Assembly: GCA_030278955.1 (NCBI GenBank)
Contig: JAOANR010000014.1
Coordinates: 27,220,068-27,284,067 of the forward strand
Length of the DNA: 64,000 bases
DNA from: Hygrophila difformis
Lineage: Eukaryota > Streptophyta > Magnoliopsida > Lamiales > Acanthaceae
Direction of reading: 5' to 3'
A program made the position numbers and the translations under genes. Under the pieces are notes generated by a model. It had not been told where the DNA came from. It worked only from the letters and a program-made list of their open reading frames with translations, and made no database searches. Below are positions 1-11,145 of this stretch, piece by piece (the stretch's first letter is position 1; the number at the start of each line of letters is the position of its first letter).

Positions 1-3
1 GAA

Positions 4-225
4 GTGGTATCAAGAAATTCTCAAATCCAAGCCTTTAGGATGTCCAAAGTCCACAACTCCATTGCTATTCCTCCACAAAGCTTGGTTTTGGACACATGGA
101 GAGAGATTCTTAGTTATCTACCCAAAGATCTCAATCTAAACAAGATATGTGAACTTAAAAACATCCTTACCTACTGGATGAAGAGATTGGATGTTGAAGA
201 AAGCCTTCCTTGCTTGACCAACTAG
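4..225 (+). CDS. Unrecognised partial ORF at the window edge
   Basis: An open frame of 73 codons that is also open back to base 1, so it may be the 3' end of a longer frame cut by the window edge. I do not recognise the protein. It has no zinc knuckle, polymerase or membrane motif and no obvious low complexity. The sequence that follows is AT-rich and holds fragments resembling Tekay-like LTR DNA, so a transposon origin is likely. It could also be a chance ORF. Confidence 0.2.
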   Translation: MVSRNSQIQAFRMSKVHNSIAIPPQSLVLDTWREILSYLPKDLNLNKICELKNILTYWMKRLDVEESLPCLTN

Positions 226-779
226 AAGAATACTCATAAATCCCACCAACACTTTCTCAAGTTTTTCTAAAATTTGCAATGATGGGAGTGGAATCCAAAT
301 GGCTGCCTTTGGTAGCTAAATGAGGGTATTAAGTAAACTTTCACAAGACTTCTATCCACCCTAGAGTGTTATAGGAGTCACAAGTCACATGGGAGACACA
401 AGTCACAAGTCACATAGGAGTCACATGCACAACCTAACAAAGTTGGCACTCACTATGGTATATGTCCAAAGACAGAGATGCTGGGACTAAATGGCTTGGC
501 CAAAAATTCTAAAATTTGACGTGCATAATCTAGACACAATTTGGAACAACTTTTGTGTTGAACACTTTAAGTGATTCCCACTGTAGGTAGGTCAAATAAT
601 TCGATTCTTATAGCTAAAAATTTTTGTCAGCTTGTATCCTAATGGTAATGGTGTGAATGACTTTATTACTTCATAATTCAATCCTTATTACTCTAATTGT
701 GGTCCCAATACCTTATAATAATAATAAGAATAATATGTATATATATTTATATATATACTAAAATAAAAATTAAGTGATC
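226..779. other. Gene-free stretch with antisense LTR-like fragment
   Basis: No coding frame is supported. Bases 374-431 contain irregular direct repeats of agtcacaagtcacat. Bases about 486-600 resemble 61590-61680 in the Tekay-like LTR, sharing the run gcataatctagacacaatt in the same reading direction. That makes it antisense to the LTR that follows it here. It is best read as a scrap of an older LTR in opposite orientation. The rest is AT-rich. Confidence 0.4.
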
Positions 780-3345
780 TTGTAAGTCATACATAGCTCC
801 AAAAAGGAATATATTCCTTATTTGAAAATGACAAGATATGATTAATATTCCACCCTACAATTTCAAACAATAGTCAAATTATTCCCAATTATATTATGGC
901 ATTCTAGAATAATTCAATAAATAAAAATATGGGTAGAATGATTAATTAAGAATATATAGAAAATAGATAATTCTCATTATAATTTAAACATATGAATATA
1001 TACATGTATATACATGTGTACATGTTTGGAAAGATTATTTCAAGACCAAGGTATATATATATGTGTATATAAACTTGTATATGGATTTAAAATATTCTAT
1101 GAACCATATACTTATTACACTTGATATTGAAATCCATATATTTATTTGAAAAGACAAATATATATATAATTTTTCAAAGTATGTTTTGTAGAAAATAATA
1201 TACTAATCTTTAAGCAAATATTTGAACATATAAATATATATAGATTTGATTAAAAATCTACTTAGTGAATTAATCAAAAATATATATTCATATATATATT
1301 TCGGGCAATTTCTATGGTATTACACCCAAGCACGTTGGAAACACTACGAAATCTCTCTATACGTCGAAACCCTAATCCCGGAGTCAGCGGAGGCACGAAG
1401 GCAAGAGAGGAGACTGAGTTGGACGAAAATCCAAAGACTCCCGTCATCGTGGTAAGATCTGCTCCATTCCTTACCATTTGTGATTCGAAAACAAATCCTA
1501 ATTAAACCCCTATTCTATTCTAAACCCCGATCCGGACGCGTTGAGGAAAAACGAAGGATCTCGGAAGGAGAACGAAGAGCGTGGAAGCCACGCCTCCGAA
1601 TCATCGAGCCGAGACATCCATAGATCTGTAAGTTAACTCTTACATGGTTTTGGCGAAATTAAAATACGTTGAATTTAAAGATTCGAATCAAGGACATGAA
1701 ATCTGCCAACGTAAATCTTTTAACGGCGCAACAGTTTTGTCTAATTTTTCCAAACCTTAAAACGACTTCAAACGGAAAAACTTAAAACACGAAAAACGTT
1801 TCTAAGATATAGATCTATCTACTGTAAAATTTTCATAATTTTTCATCATGTTTTGATATCCAAAAACGACCATGAACAGACCTGCCTTTGGTTTAGATCT
1901 TGAAACGGTGACAGAACTTTAGTTCGAACTTGTTGGTGATTTCTACCTTAGATCTAGACCGATCTAGGCTTGGCGTTGTACATAAGAGTTGTAGATCTAT
2001 GTGTTAAGAACACCTCCATAAATTTTCAGAATTTTTCGTGATGATTTGATATATGAAATGCACCCAAAACCGAACTGCTAGTATGTGGATCTTGAAATTC
2101 TTGACAGAACTTAGGTCTGATCTTGATCACGTTTTTGACATAGGGTCTAGGCCGATTTAGATCTTTTGCCGAACATGAAAGTTGTAGATAAACGTCTTCA
2201 GATGGTCTCTGTAAATGTTCATTAAATTTGGAGTTGATTTGCTATGGTAGAACTCGATATCTTTAAACTGAGGTACGTAAAATTCGGACAGATTTGGGTT
2301 TCTGCAAAAATTGACGTTTTTGACATGTTTGGGTATCTCGAATTGAAAAAGTTAAACCACAAAAGTTGTTCATCTCGACGTTTCTGAGTTAGTAGTGAAA
2401 TTTCAGAATTTTTGGAATTAAATCTGAATTTAGACGAATTTTAGAGTAAATAGGGGTTTACCGAAAGTCAAATCTTGAAATCTTGTTGAAACATGAAATT
2501 AGCCTTTAAGGTTTAAATGATTGGGAATTCCTTTGAAATAAAATACACATGAAATATACTGCTTGCCGAAAGGCAATTGAAATATCCTGCTTGCCGAAAG
2601 GCAATTGAAATATCATGCTTGCCGAAAGGCAATTGAAATATACTGCTTGCCGAAAGGCAATTGAAATATAAAGCTTGCCGAATGGCAATTGAGATATAAA
2701 CTTGAAACATGAGACATGAGATATGAAACTAGAAGACTCGAAAATTGTTCCTTTTAGATTATGCTTTTAAATTATGTCCTACTGTTACATTACTTTGCAA
2801 GTTATATTTATGATCTTATGAAATATCTATCCTTTAAATTATGCCATTGTTAGATAAATAAGTTAAATGATGTGGTGTTGTGTGCATGTTTTCTCAAAAT
2901 CTAAATAACGGCTTTGAACCCCTTAATCATGTTTGTGTTAACTTACTCAGCAAGTTTTTGCTGACCAAACCATTTTTATTTCTTTTTCCTCCAGAGTTGA
3001 GAATTATGCATCGTCATATGCATACACGGGAAGCTTGGGATGATATATTATTTTGAATTTTTGTATTAGACTAGATCTTGCATGAACGGGCCTGTTTAAC
3101 CCATGATTAGACCATGTTGGCCCTATAATTAAATTCCGCTGCGATACATATATGTAAATATTATTTTCCGCTTGCAACTTTGATGTATTATTTTTAAATT
3201 ATATATGAATGGGCTGTTTGAATGTTTTAAATTCTGAAAAATCATATCCTTGCATCTTTTTAGTGAGCTCGGAGAAACCGTGTCTCGCTAGGGAGGTGTG
3301 GCGGTGACACCCCGACCTGGGTGACCAAAAACCGGGGTGTTACAG
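780..3345 (+). mobile_element. Tekay-like Ty3/gypsy LTR, plus orientation, no body attached
   Basis: The right end reads GGGGTGTTACA at 3345, the usual terminus of Tekay/Del-type LTRs. Bases 3010-3345 align by eye, in the same order, with the end of the minus-strand LTR at 60163-62917. Shared landmarks are the TGTTTAACCC and CATGTTGGCC segments, the TTCCGCTGC run and the terminal CACCCCGACC stretch. Upstream are a transcript-leader-like segment (aaaccctaatccc near 1366), a GGTAAG donor-like site near 1450, and a minisatellite at the position where the other LTR also has one. No PBS follows 3345; an unrelated gypsy LTR begins immediately. It is therefore a solo or truncated LTR. The left end is uncertain: 780 is inferred from the spacing in the homologous LTR. 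Confidence 0.6.
2551..2700 (+). repeat. 28-bp hairpin minisatellite inside a Tekay-like LTR
   Basis: Five full units start at 2551, 2579, 2607, 2635 and 2663, with a partial sixth at 2691, at an exact 28-bp period. Each unit carries TTGCC-GAAA-GGCAA, a 5-bp stem with a four-base loop, then an AT-rich spacer. The last unit has one change in the stem. The array lies in the part of the LTR where the homologous LTR at 60163-62917 carries a different array of self-complementary units. Confidence 0.9.
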
Positions 3346-3513
3346 ATCCTCTTTCCAGATAACGCCTCAGTCTTCAATGTGCCATGATCTCTCTCCAACG
3401 AATCTGTGCACCTCATAATTCGTGTCCATCCGTTCCAGTACTCATTGTGGACTGGCCGACTATTTGAGTATTGCGCCGAAATGTAATGAGCTCAAATATT
3501 TTGGGTGATAACA
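3346..3513 (-). repeat. 3' LTR remnant of the gag-only gypsy element
   Basis: This matches 6218-6389 almost base for base. The LTR start in the sense direction is TGTTATCACCC, at 3513. A short purine-rich tract (GGGGTGCATC in sense) lies directly upstream in sense, at 3514-3523, and is the likely polypurine tract. The remaining LTR is missing because the sequence switches at 3345/3346 to the Tekay-like LTR. Confidence 0.75.
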
Positions 3514-3523
3514 GATGCACCCC

Positions 3524-4299
3524 TTGCACTTTTAGTCGATGGAACTGAGACTGAAATTGCGCATATATTTTGTTAATGCCGCCGTCGGCAACCTTTTTTT
3601 TTATTATTATTATTTTTCCTTCTCTTGGCCGCCACTACCATGTTGGCCGCCATGCACTTTGATTTTATTTTTTTTCCCTTCTCTTGGCCGCCACTACCAT
3701 GTTTGCCGCCATGCACTTTGATTTTTTATTTTTTTTAAAAAAAAACAAGCTGCCACTTATGCTTTGGGAGTCGCCATCCTCATCAAGACAGGCATCATTC
3801 ACATCCTCCAAGCACCATTCTCATTACTCCAGGCACCATTCGTATAATTCCAGGCACCATTTGCATAACTCTCCAGGCACCTCGCATTACTCCAGGCACC
3901 ATCCACATCACTCCAGGCACATTCACATCCATCATGGAGCCAGGCCGCGTGGCATCATCCCAACTGCCGTAGGAGTTTTGCTCGGCCGCCACTCAAACAT
4001 GCTCAGCCGCCACTCTGTATTGCCAGGCCGCCATCAGCCTAAACCCGACCGCAGTTCGCTCGCGTCATCCGGCCGCCATTGGCCTTCGCCTAGGCCGCCA
4101 CCTTCACACGTGCTCAGTCAGGCTTCCATCCTCAGCCAGGCCGCCATCCTCAGCCAGGTGCCATCCTCAGTCACCGACTACTCGGCCTCTAAGGCCGCTG
4201 TCGACGGCATTCGAGGGCCATTATCCAGGGTTTTCATCACCCAAGGTTATCGCATTGGCCACTACCCTTGGTTCGTCTTCCTCTTTATCATGTTTTAAT
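3524..4299 (-). repeat. Repeat-rich 3' noncoding region of the gag-only element
   Basis: No gene is supported. About 50 bp containing tctcttggccgccactacc is duplicated at 3617-3668 and 3676-3725. Bases 3785-3935 hold imperfect short repeats of ctccaggcaccatt. Bases 3960-4200 are enriched in ggccgccat. A plus-strand open frame across 3684-4298 is only His/Ser/Pro-rich translation of these repeats. A homopurine/homopyrimidine stretch lies near 3720-3745. Confidence 0.6.
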
Positions 4300-5799
4300 T
4301 CATCAAAACGAGTCCCGTGTATAGGTAGACGCTTCTCATCTCGCTCCTCAAAGAACTTTTCCAAGCGGGCCGTTTTCTCGGCCAGTTGGCAAGATCAGCG
4401 GAATCCTGCACAATTAAATGTTCTTTTAGTCTCGGCAACATATTAACCACTGCTATATTGGCTATTTCCTACCCGGGATTGCTATGGGGCATCGGCTTTT
4501 AAGCCATTGTAACCTACTGACAGAAGTACTTACCGCCTCATTGGTATACTGTTTGGCATTAATAAGGTCTGCAAGGCTTACCTGTGACAATGGAGTGTAG
4601 AATCTATCATGGAATGCCCGTTCGAGGTCGGCCCAATTTTGAATTGAGTTAGGCCTCAAAGAAGCAAACCATGCGAAGGCAGGTCTAGTGAGGGACGATC
4701 TGAACAGTTTTAATTTCAGCAAGACATTGGTTGCTGCTTCCCCGCACTGAGCCGTGAACCTTCCCACATGCTCTACAGTGGACTTGCCATCATCTTCCGA
4801 AAAGGTGGTGAATTCAGGCATCTTGAAACCTCTTGGGTAGGGTTGCATGGTGTCCACCCAGTCAGGATATGGCTTCCTATACGTGGGCCGCTCCATCTGC
4901 TTCAATTGAATCCCGAAGTGCTGTTGCATCACATCCGCGAGTAACTCGGGTGAGATTACTTGTGCCTGCGTAGGGGGGCATGGCGGCTTGAGCGGCAGGT
5001 GCCGCGGGTACTCCACATGTTTGTGGCGCCTGCCCTCCTATGGCAGCTTGAGTAGGTATGGCGGCCGGTGCAATGGGTGCCGCCGCCACTCCACATGGCT
5101 GTGGCGCTTGCCCCCTAGGGTTGGTGGCATCCAGCCAGGGTTTAGAGGCGTTGCCACATAGGGTGTGGTTGGAACCTTCGGCACATGAGGTGCCGCATGT
5201 CATGGTGCTGTGTTAGGTCCGACCGCCGTACAGCCCGGTGTAGCGCTGGTTGCCATCAAAGGTCTCGATGGAGCATAGATCGGCACGGGAGGTGCCGCGT
5301 AACCCAGATTCGGCATGCTGGGTGCTGCAGGAGCAAATGCATAAGCAGTCTGGTATGAGTGTGGGAACATACTGGCCACGCATACGGACTCGTGGAGTGG
5401 TGGCTGGCCAGGTGTGGTTCTCCAAATCCGTTGTTGGCCTCCTGACAGCCCCGGATAGGGGATGCTTGGCAGCACAATAATGCCGTTTGCCGAAGCAGCT
5501 CCATCTTGCTGAGTACGCAAGGAACCGCATATTCGGTCAGTTTAGTCGGCAATGGCAGGCCGCAACATATCCATTAGGTGCCTCGTGAGTAAAGGCATAA
5601 ACTTGACCATCGATTCAGTTATCGATAGCCGTATTTGCTCGGACAATGTAGGGGTCTGCATAATCCCCTGTAGCGGTTGAGAGGTGCTCGCCGTCTCAAT
5701 GGCATCCTCAAACGGAGTTCGCACCGACGTCTTCTCTTGTAGAGACATATCCTCAAATTGTTCTGTCAAATCAACAACTTTTCCGGATCTGAGACGCAT
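4300..5799 (-). pseudogene. Decayed Ty3/gypsy gag
   Basis: Gag packages the element RNA into virus-like particles. The start at 5799 (MRLRSGKVVD) lies just inside the PBS-like site. One frame runs through 5799-5542, 5520-5200 and 5016-4462, broken by stops near 5542 and 5200. Coding similarity continues past 4462 in another frame to about 4300. The middle part is Pro/Ala-rich. The C-terminal half has the retrotransposon gag core: PDWVDTMQPYPRGFKMPEF, then FAWFASLRPNSIQNW, then LERAFHDRFY, the usual order for this family. No CCHC zinc knuckle is visible, so the nucleocapsid part is missing or lies beyond the decay. It cannot give full-length Gag as it stands. Confidence 0.8.
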
Positions 5800-5833
5800 A
5801 CACTATTCGGAGCGGATATGGTTTTTACTTCGT

Positions 5834-5854
5834 GTCCCACTGGGCGTGCCAATT
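5834..5854 (-). other. Primer binding site of the gag-only element
   Basis: Directly after the LTR terminus TGTTAACA (sense) the sequence reads AATTGGCACGCCCAGTGGGA. This lies in the expected PBS position and is a start-of-internal-region motif seen in plant gypsy elements. The tRNA cannot be assigned with certainty from the sequence. Confidence 0.6.
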
Positions 5855-6389
5855 TGTTAACAGTGAAAATTTTGGAGGAGCGGAACCTCTGTTTTATTGA
5901 TGAATGTTGAAGGAATTACAAAAATGCAGAAGTAAAATACAGGAACTGAAAGAAAGCTGTAAATAATGAAAATGCAGAAAGCGATAAATAAACTGCAGAA
6001 AGTAAAAATATAAGATGCAGCCTCTTTGAGGGTTGATTGGAGATGTCCCCCCTCTTGTGCCCCACTACACTTATATAGGAGTGGGGAACCTAGGGTTCCC
6101 TCAGGCCCATGAACGATCCACCCTGATTTTCTTCTTTTGGTGGTGCCTCGTCCTGATTTGCTTCCTTACATGACTCATCATCTTGATACCTTCCTTGTAT
6201 GGCGCCTTTCACTATGATCCTCTTTCCAGATAATGCCTCAGTCTTCAATGTGCCATGATCTCTTTCCAACGAATCTGTGCTCCTCATAATTCGTATCCAT
6301 CCGTACTCGTACTCGTACTCATTGTGGACTGGGCCAACTACTTGAGTATTGGACCGAAATGTAATGAGCTCAAATATTTTGGGTGATAA
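5855..6389 (-). repeat. 5' LTR of the gag-only gypsy element
   Basis: About 535 bp. In sense it starts near 6389 (degraded TGTTATCACCC) and ends TGTTAACA at 5855. A TATA-like stretch (CTATATAAG in sense) is at about 6070-6080, the likely promoter. The outer edge is blurred by the start of the neighbouring copia LTR. Confidence 0.75.
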
Positions 6390-6487
6390 TAATAACTAAA
6401 TATACTAGCCTATTAGCACTTATATAATACTAGTATTGTAGTGGAGACTGAAAACTAAGAAATGTAAAGAGATGAATATAAGTATGT

Positions 6488-7328
6488 TGTTAGGGATATT
6501 TCTAGTATTGTGAAGATGTTCGTAATATTTGTGGTTGTTGCAACATCGTGCCAACAACGTCTATTATTCTTCTCTGGAAAAGCACAAGATAGTACAGTGA
6601 CGTGACTTTTTCCCTAGCAGGCCTTAGAGGGTTTTAGATGGGCCTTAAACCCCATATAAATACCCGTCTTTATCCTAGGGAGGTTTAAGCATCTTGAGCC
6701 GCAATCACAGAGAGTTTACAGAGCATTTTACAGTATTCCAAAGCTGTGATTATGGCATCCTGAGGCTGTTGAACAGAATCCCCTGCTCTTCGTTGTTGAC
6801 AGAAGACACCAACAACCATCCTACTACTGGTATAGCCTTAGTTGTTCTATCTTCTTCATTTCTATGGGATTTTGGGATTGTGTTTAGGAATTTCTGGGTA
6901 TATCCTTTGTAAACACAATCTGGGTATTTTGTAGGTGTTTTAGCACGATTGAGCTTATCTTGTTTTGAGTAGCTAGATTCCACAAACACCACCTTAGCAC
7001 CTGCTGGTGAATTGAGTGCATTTGGGTAGACAATTGAAGCTCCCATGTGTTCTTCTAGTCTCTTTGGGTAGATTGGAGAGTTCACTAGAACGTAAGGGTG
7101 TGTAGGGTGTGATTGACTCTTGTTCAATTTGTTTGATGGAGATTTAGTGAAATCCTGGCTTGGAGCCCCCGGATGTAGATCGGTTGATCGAACCGGGTAA
7201 CCAAACTCTTTGTGTTCTTGTTTATTTCCGCACTCTGTTTGTGTCTGCCTCTGGTTGTGGTTTGCAGGTTGTTGAGGCATCGCTCAAACAACGCTCACAG
7301 GGTTTTATCTATTAGATTGGGCCTGTCA
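6488..7328 (+). repeat. 5' LTR of the SIRE-like copia
   Basis: 841 bp with TG...CA ends. A TATA-like box (catataaatac) lies near 6650-6660, followed by the probable transcript start. It differs from the 3' LTR by scattered substitutions and a 12-bp indel (the 3' copy lacks one of two agag-ttta units near 6715). The long minus-strand open frames across both LTRs mirror each other and are non-coding shadows. Confidence 0.95.
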
Positions 7329-7330
7329 AT

Positions 7331-7342
7331 TGGTATCAGAGC
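7331..7342 (+). other. Primer binding site (initiator Met tRNA)
   Basis: TGGTATCAGAGC lies two bases after the 5' LTR end. It is complementary to the 3' end of plant initiator methionine tRNA and is the standard priming site for first-strand synthesis in copia elements. Confidence 0.88.
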
Positions 7343-7375
7343 GGGGCTCTAACGTTTAACTGAGTCCGGTCCAAA

Positions 7376-9112
7376 ATGAATAGGGAAGGTGGCTCTGTTT
7401 CGCGACCTCCTCTGTTTGATGGTTCGAATTATCCATTCTGGAAGAATCGGATGAGGATATTTCTTAAGCATACTGGTGTAGATGTCTGGAATGCTGTTCT
7501 AACACCCTGGGAACAACCTATGCAAGAGGTCCGCACGCCTGCTACTGAAACCTCTGCTGCGATTACCACTTTTGTTCCTGCTTCTCAAGAAGAAATGTCT
7601 GCTGCTCAGAAGAGCAAGGAACAAGGGAATAACACTGCCTTAAACTGTTTGTTCAATTCTGTGGATGAGTCACAATATCTGTTATCTCAAACTGTGAGAC
7701 AGCTCATGAAGCCTGGACTGCCTTGGAAGCAGCTTATGAAGGATCTTCTGATGTGCAAGCACTGAAACTTCAGAGAAACTTCAGAGTCTGCCTTTGATAG
7801 CATTCGGATGCAAGAGGATGAGAATATTGCTGCTTATCATGCTCGGTTCAAGAAATTGGTCAATGAGGCTCAGTCTTTTGGTTTGAAGTATGACAATGCA
7901 AAGCTGGTTCGAAAGATGCTGAGAACGGTCACTCGGAAGTATCAATTGAAGGTGTCTACTCTAGAAGAACTTGAGAAGACCAAGACCTTTACTCTTGAAG
8001 CCCTGGTTGGTTCACTTCAGACATTTGAGATGAACTACTTGGAAGAAGAGCCTACTTGCAATCTGGCCTTTAAAGTTGAGAACGAGATTCAATGTGTTGA
8101 CAATGAAGAAAAGGCTTATTTGACTAAGAAGTTGGCAAGGATGTTACATGATAAGAGAGCCAAGAAGCTGAATTACAAGATAGATGACAAAGGTCGTTAT
8201 CAGCGCGGTGTTTCATCATCCCGTGAACAACCTTCCAAGAATAAATCAGGTGGTTCCTATGATAAGAGGAAGAATTATAAGAAGCTGGATCTACCCGATA
8301 CTTTCAAGAACTTGAAGTGTTATGATTGTGAAGGCGTTGGCCATAAGGCATCTGAGTGTCCCACTGCGAAGAGAAGAGTTGGAAAAGCTCCTCAAGCTAC
8401 CTTAAGTGATGATGAGATCAGTTCAACTTCCAAGGAGGAGGAAGATGACAGTGAAGGAGAGGAGATGATAGCTTTCACTGTGAAAGATGTTGTTCAAACA
8501 ACCAAAGACACTCTGTCCAAACATCTGTCTGATACAGAGTCTCATGAATCCGACAGTGAGGCTAGCCAATATGATCCCGATGAAGTTCTTGCTGCTTATG
8601 AGATGGTGAAAGAGGATCATGCTTGTGCTGTTGCAGAGAATAAGAAGCTGCTCGATCAGAAGGGTGATTTATTGTTCCTTATTGATGAAAAGGATGCTGA
8701 AATCTTAGGACTCAAGCAATCCTTGGCTACTGTGTCCACTGAGAGGGATACCCTATTGGAAGAGAACGCTGCACTACTTGCCAAATCCCAAAGGCTAGAT
8801 AACATGGTTAAAGGCAAAAACAAGCTTGATGAGATCATCACTCAAGGGAAATCACCATCCAATAGAGAAGGTATTGGTTACAGACGCAATAATCAATCTA
8901 ACAAGAAGTCTGCACCTACTTTTGTGCGTGCCCTTGACTCCAGTACTTCCAAAGAACCTGAGAAAGTTGATCGTACAGAGTCCCCTAAGAAGAACAAAGA
9001 CTGCACTTATTGCAAACTCCAAGGTCATCCTGTCCAACTCTGTCAAAAACTCACCAAAGATCTTCTTGGTGGTCGACCAGTTGTCTGGCCATCACTGGAA
9101 CTACAGAAGTAG
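7376..9112 (+). pseudogene. Copia Gag, frame-disrupted
   Basis: The start at 7376 follows the PBS closely and opens with the copia gag signature RPPLFDGSNYPFWKNRM. The frame is lost near 7700 by a small indel, and restored after an 11-bp local duplication near 7770 (aaacttcagag twice). It then continues through 7808-9112. Zinc knuckles are CYDCEGVGHKASEC near 8320-8360 and CTYCKLQGHPVQLC near 9001-9042. An acidic serine-rich stretch and a Leu/Lys-rich probable coiled coil (about 8560-8830) lie between them, an arrangement seen in long SIRE-type Gags. It ends in a TAG at 9110-9112 in frame with pol, which may be a boundary stop or a mutated codon. Confidence 0.9.
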
Positions 9113-11145
9113 GTCAAACTCACCATGATGTGGATTCCCAAATCCAAGATTGTACCCAAAGTGTGCTTGGTTGTACTCTCTGCTCACAAAGGACCTCATG
9201 ATGGTAAGTGGTATTTTGACAGTGGTTGCTCTCGTCATATGACTGGTAAGAAAGATTTTCTTATTGATTATGTGGAATCTGACTGTGGAGAAGTACTATA
9301 TGGAAATGGAGCTCGTAGCAAGATTTGTGGTTATGGGAAAGCAAAAGGTGCAAACATGGGTTTTCTAACTACTGTCTACTATGTTGCTGACTTATCTACA
9401 AATCTTATTTCCATAAGTCAACTTTGTGAAGAAAAGTTCTTTGTTGGTTTCACTGATGAAGATTGTATGGTCATTGATCCTGCCTATAATTGTGTTATTA
9501 AAGGAGTACGTTCTTCTAACAACTGCTATGTCTTAAAGCCTGCCGTGGAATCAACTCTTTTGTCACAGGTTGAAACTGCCAGGCTATGGCATCAAAGATG
9601 TGGGCAGATGAACTACAAATCCCTTATTCAACTCAGTAAGTCTGGCGTTGTTCGTGGGTTCCCCAAACTACGGAGCAAAGACAAGACAGTTTGTGGTGCT
9701 TGTGCTAAGGGTAAACAAATCCACTCCTCTCACAAAGTAGTGGATACTATTCAGACTACAAGGTGTCTTGAATTGTTGCACATGGATTTGATGGGACCAA
9801 CTGAAGTTCCAAGCCTTGGTGGTAACAGGTATATATTTGTATGCGTTGATGATTTTTCACGATATACTTGGGTTGACTTCTTGAAGTCCAAAGACGAAGC
9901 TGTTTCAGTTTTCTCTAAGCTATCCTTAAGGATCATGGCGGAGAAGGATCTCAAGATAGGACGTATTCGATTCGATCATGGGAAAGAGTTTGAGAATCAG
10001 TTGTTTGCACAACTCTGCAACAACCTTGGTATTGCTCATGAGTATTCAGCTCCTCATACCCCACAATAGAATGGTGTGGTTGAGAGAAAGAATCGTACTC
10101 TACAAGAGATGGCTCGTTTTCTGCTCCATGATAGTAATCTAGGAAAGCATTTTTAGGCTGAAGCTGTTAATATCTCATGCTACATCATTAACCGTGTGTA
10201 CGTACGCCCTCGGACTACTACTACTCCTTATGAAATCTGGAGAGGAAAGACTCCTAATATTTCTCACCTTCATGTCTTTGGGAGTGTATGCTATGCTTTG
10301 AAGGATCGAACTAATATCAGAAAGTTTGATTCCAAATCCGATGAAGCTATTTTCTTGGGATATTCAGTGGATTCAAGAGCCTACCGTGTCTATTTGAAGA
10401 GGACTTCAAAGGTTATTGAAACAATCAATGTTGTTTTTGACGATGCTAATCTCTCTGCTCCTCGTAATGATGATGATGCTCCTATTCGGATTATTCCTCC
10501 TGTCTCTTCTAGTACTACTCCTGAAGTGGTTCCTCCCTCGGATCCTATTGAAGTGTCTGATTCTGAAGAAGTTGATCCGGTTGTCGATACAACGGCTGAA
10601 CAACCGTCTGCTCCTGATTCTCCTAAAAGGAGAGGTCCAAAGCGTTGTCCACGAGCACCTAAGTATCATTATAAAGATGATATTATTGATGATCCCTTTG
10701 GGCCTAGACATACTCGAGGTCATCAGCTTAACATTTCTGAATTGGCAAATATGTGCTTTCATGTTATGAGTTATTTTGTTTCATCTATTGAGCCTAAGAA
10801 TGCTAATGAAGCTTTACAAGATGAGTTTTGGATAGCTGCAATGCAGGATGAGTTGCTTCAATTCAAACGCAATGATGTTTGGGAGTTGATGGAACAACCA
10901 ACAGGAGTCAATGTCATTGGCACTAAATGGGTTTTTCGGAACAAGACTGATGAGCATGGAACGATCATTCGCAACAAAGCTCGTCTAGTTGCCCAAGGAT
11001 TTACACAGATTGAAGGTCTGGACTATGATGAGACATTCGCCCCTGTTGCTCGTATCGAGGCTGTCAGGTTACTTCTTGCTATCTCTTGCTCTTTTGGCTT
11101 TAAATTGTATCAAATGGACATCAAAACTGCTTTTTTATGCTCCAC
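9113..11145 (+). pseudogene. Copia Pol (PR-IN-partial RT) with nonsense codons
   Basis: In the same frame as gag. The protease motif is WYFDSGCSRHMTG (about 9212-9247). The integrase zinc region includes LWHQRCGQMNYKSL. The catalytic core starts HMDLMGPTEVPSLGG. A TAG at 10067-10069 falls where copia integrases usually read PQQNGVVERKN. A second TAG at 10154-10156 replaces the usual Trp of KHFWAEA. Downstream the GYSVDSRAYRVY segment and the RT start (WELMEQPTGVNVIGTKWVFR, then LVAQGFTQ) are readable. RT stops at MDIKTAFL near 11133, where a deletion joins it to 3' noncoding DNA. The YVDD catalytic box and RNase H are absent. Confidence 0.9.

Larger units (their letters stand above)
3346..6389 (-). 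mobile_element. Gag-only Ty3/gypsy element (non-autonomous)
   Basis: A minus-strand element with an intact-looking 5' LTR (5855-6389) and a truncated 3' LTR (3346-3513). The two share about 165 bp of clear direct repeat. Between them are a PBS-like site next to the 5' LTR, one decayed gag frame and a repeat-rich 3' noncoding region. No protease, reverse transcriptase or integrase is visible, and the spacing leaves no room for pol. The element either lost pol or belongs to a non-autonomous family mobilised in trans. The low-coordinate end is cut by the Tekay-like LTR. The other end is abutted by a copia LTR that appears to have inserted at or near its edge, so no TSD can be read. Confidence 0.75.

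Noticed and set aside
2551..2700. CRISPR-like array (regular 28-bp repeats)
   Set aside because: Units are contiguous with no unique spacers, there are no cas genes, and the context is a plant LTR. It is a minisatellite.
3684..4298. 204-codon plus-strand ORF
   Set aside because: It is a His/Ser/Pro-rich translation of short tandem repeats in the 3' noncoding region of a minus-strand element, with no domain.
5200..5530. Several overlapping 100-codon ORFs on both strands
   Set aside because: Only the frame continuous with 5799-5542 and 5016-4462 matches gag. The others are shadows of the Pro/Ala-rich segment.
6750..7280. 176-codon minus-strand ORF in the copia LTR, mirrored at 11824-12360
   Set aside because: Duplicated because both LTRs carry it. 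It is antisense to the LTR promoter and broken in the 3' copy; no recognised domain.
10406..10769. ORFs of 117-118 codons opposite and out of frame with copia pol
   Set aside because: Compositional shadows of the acidic linker between integrase and RT; no domain.
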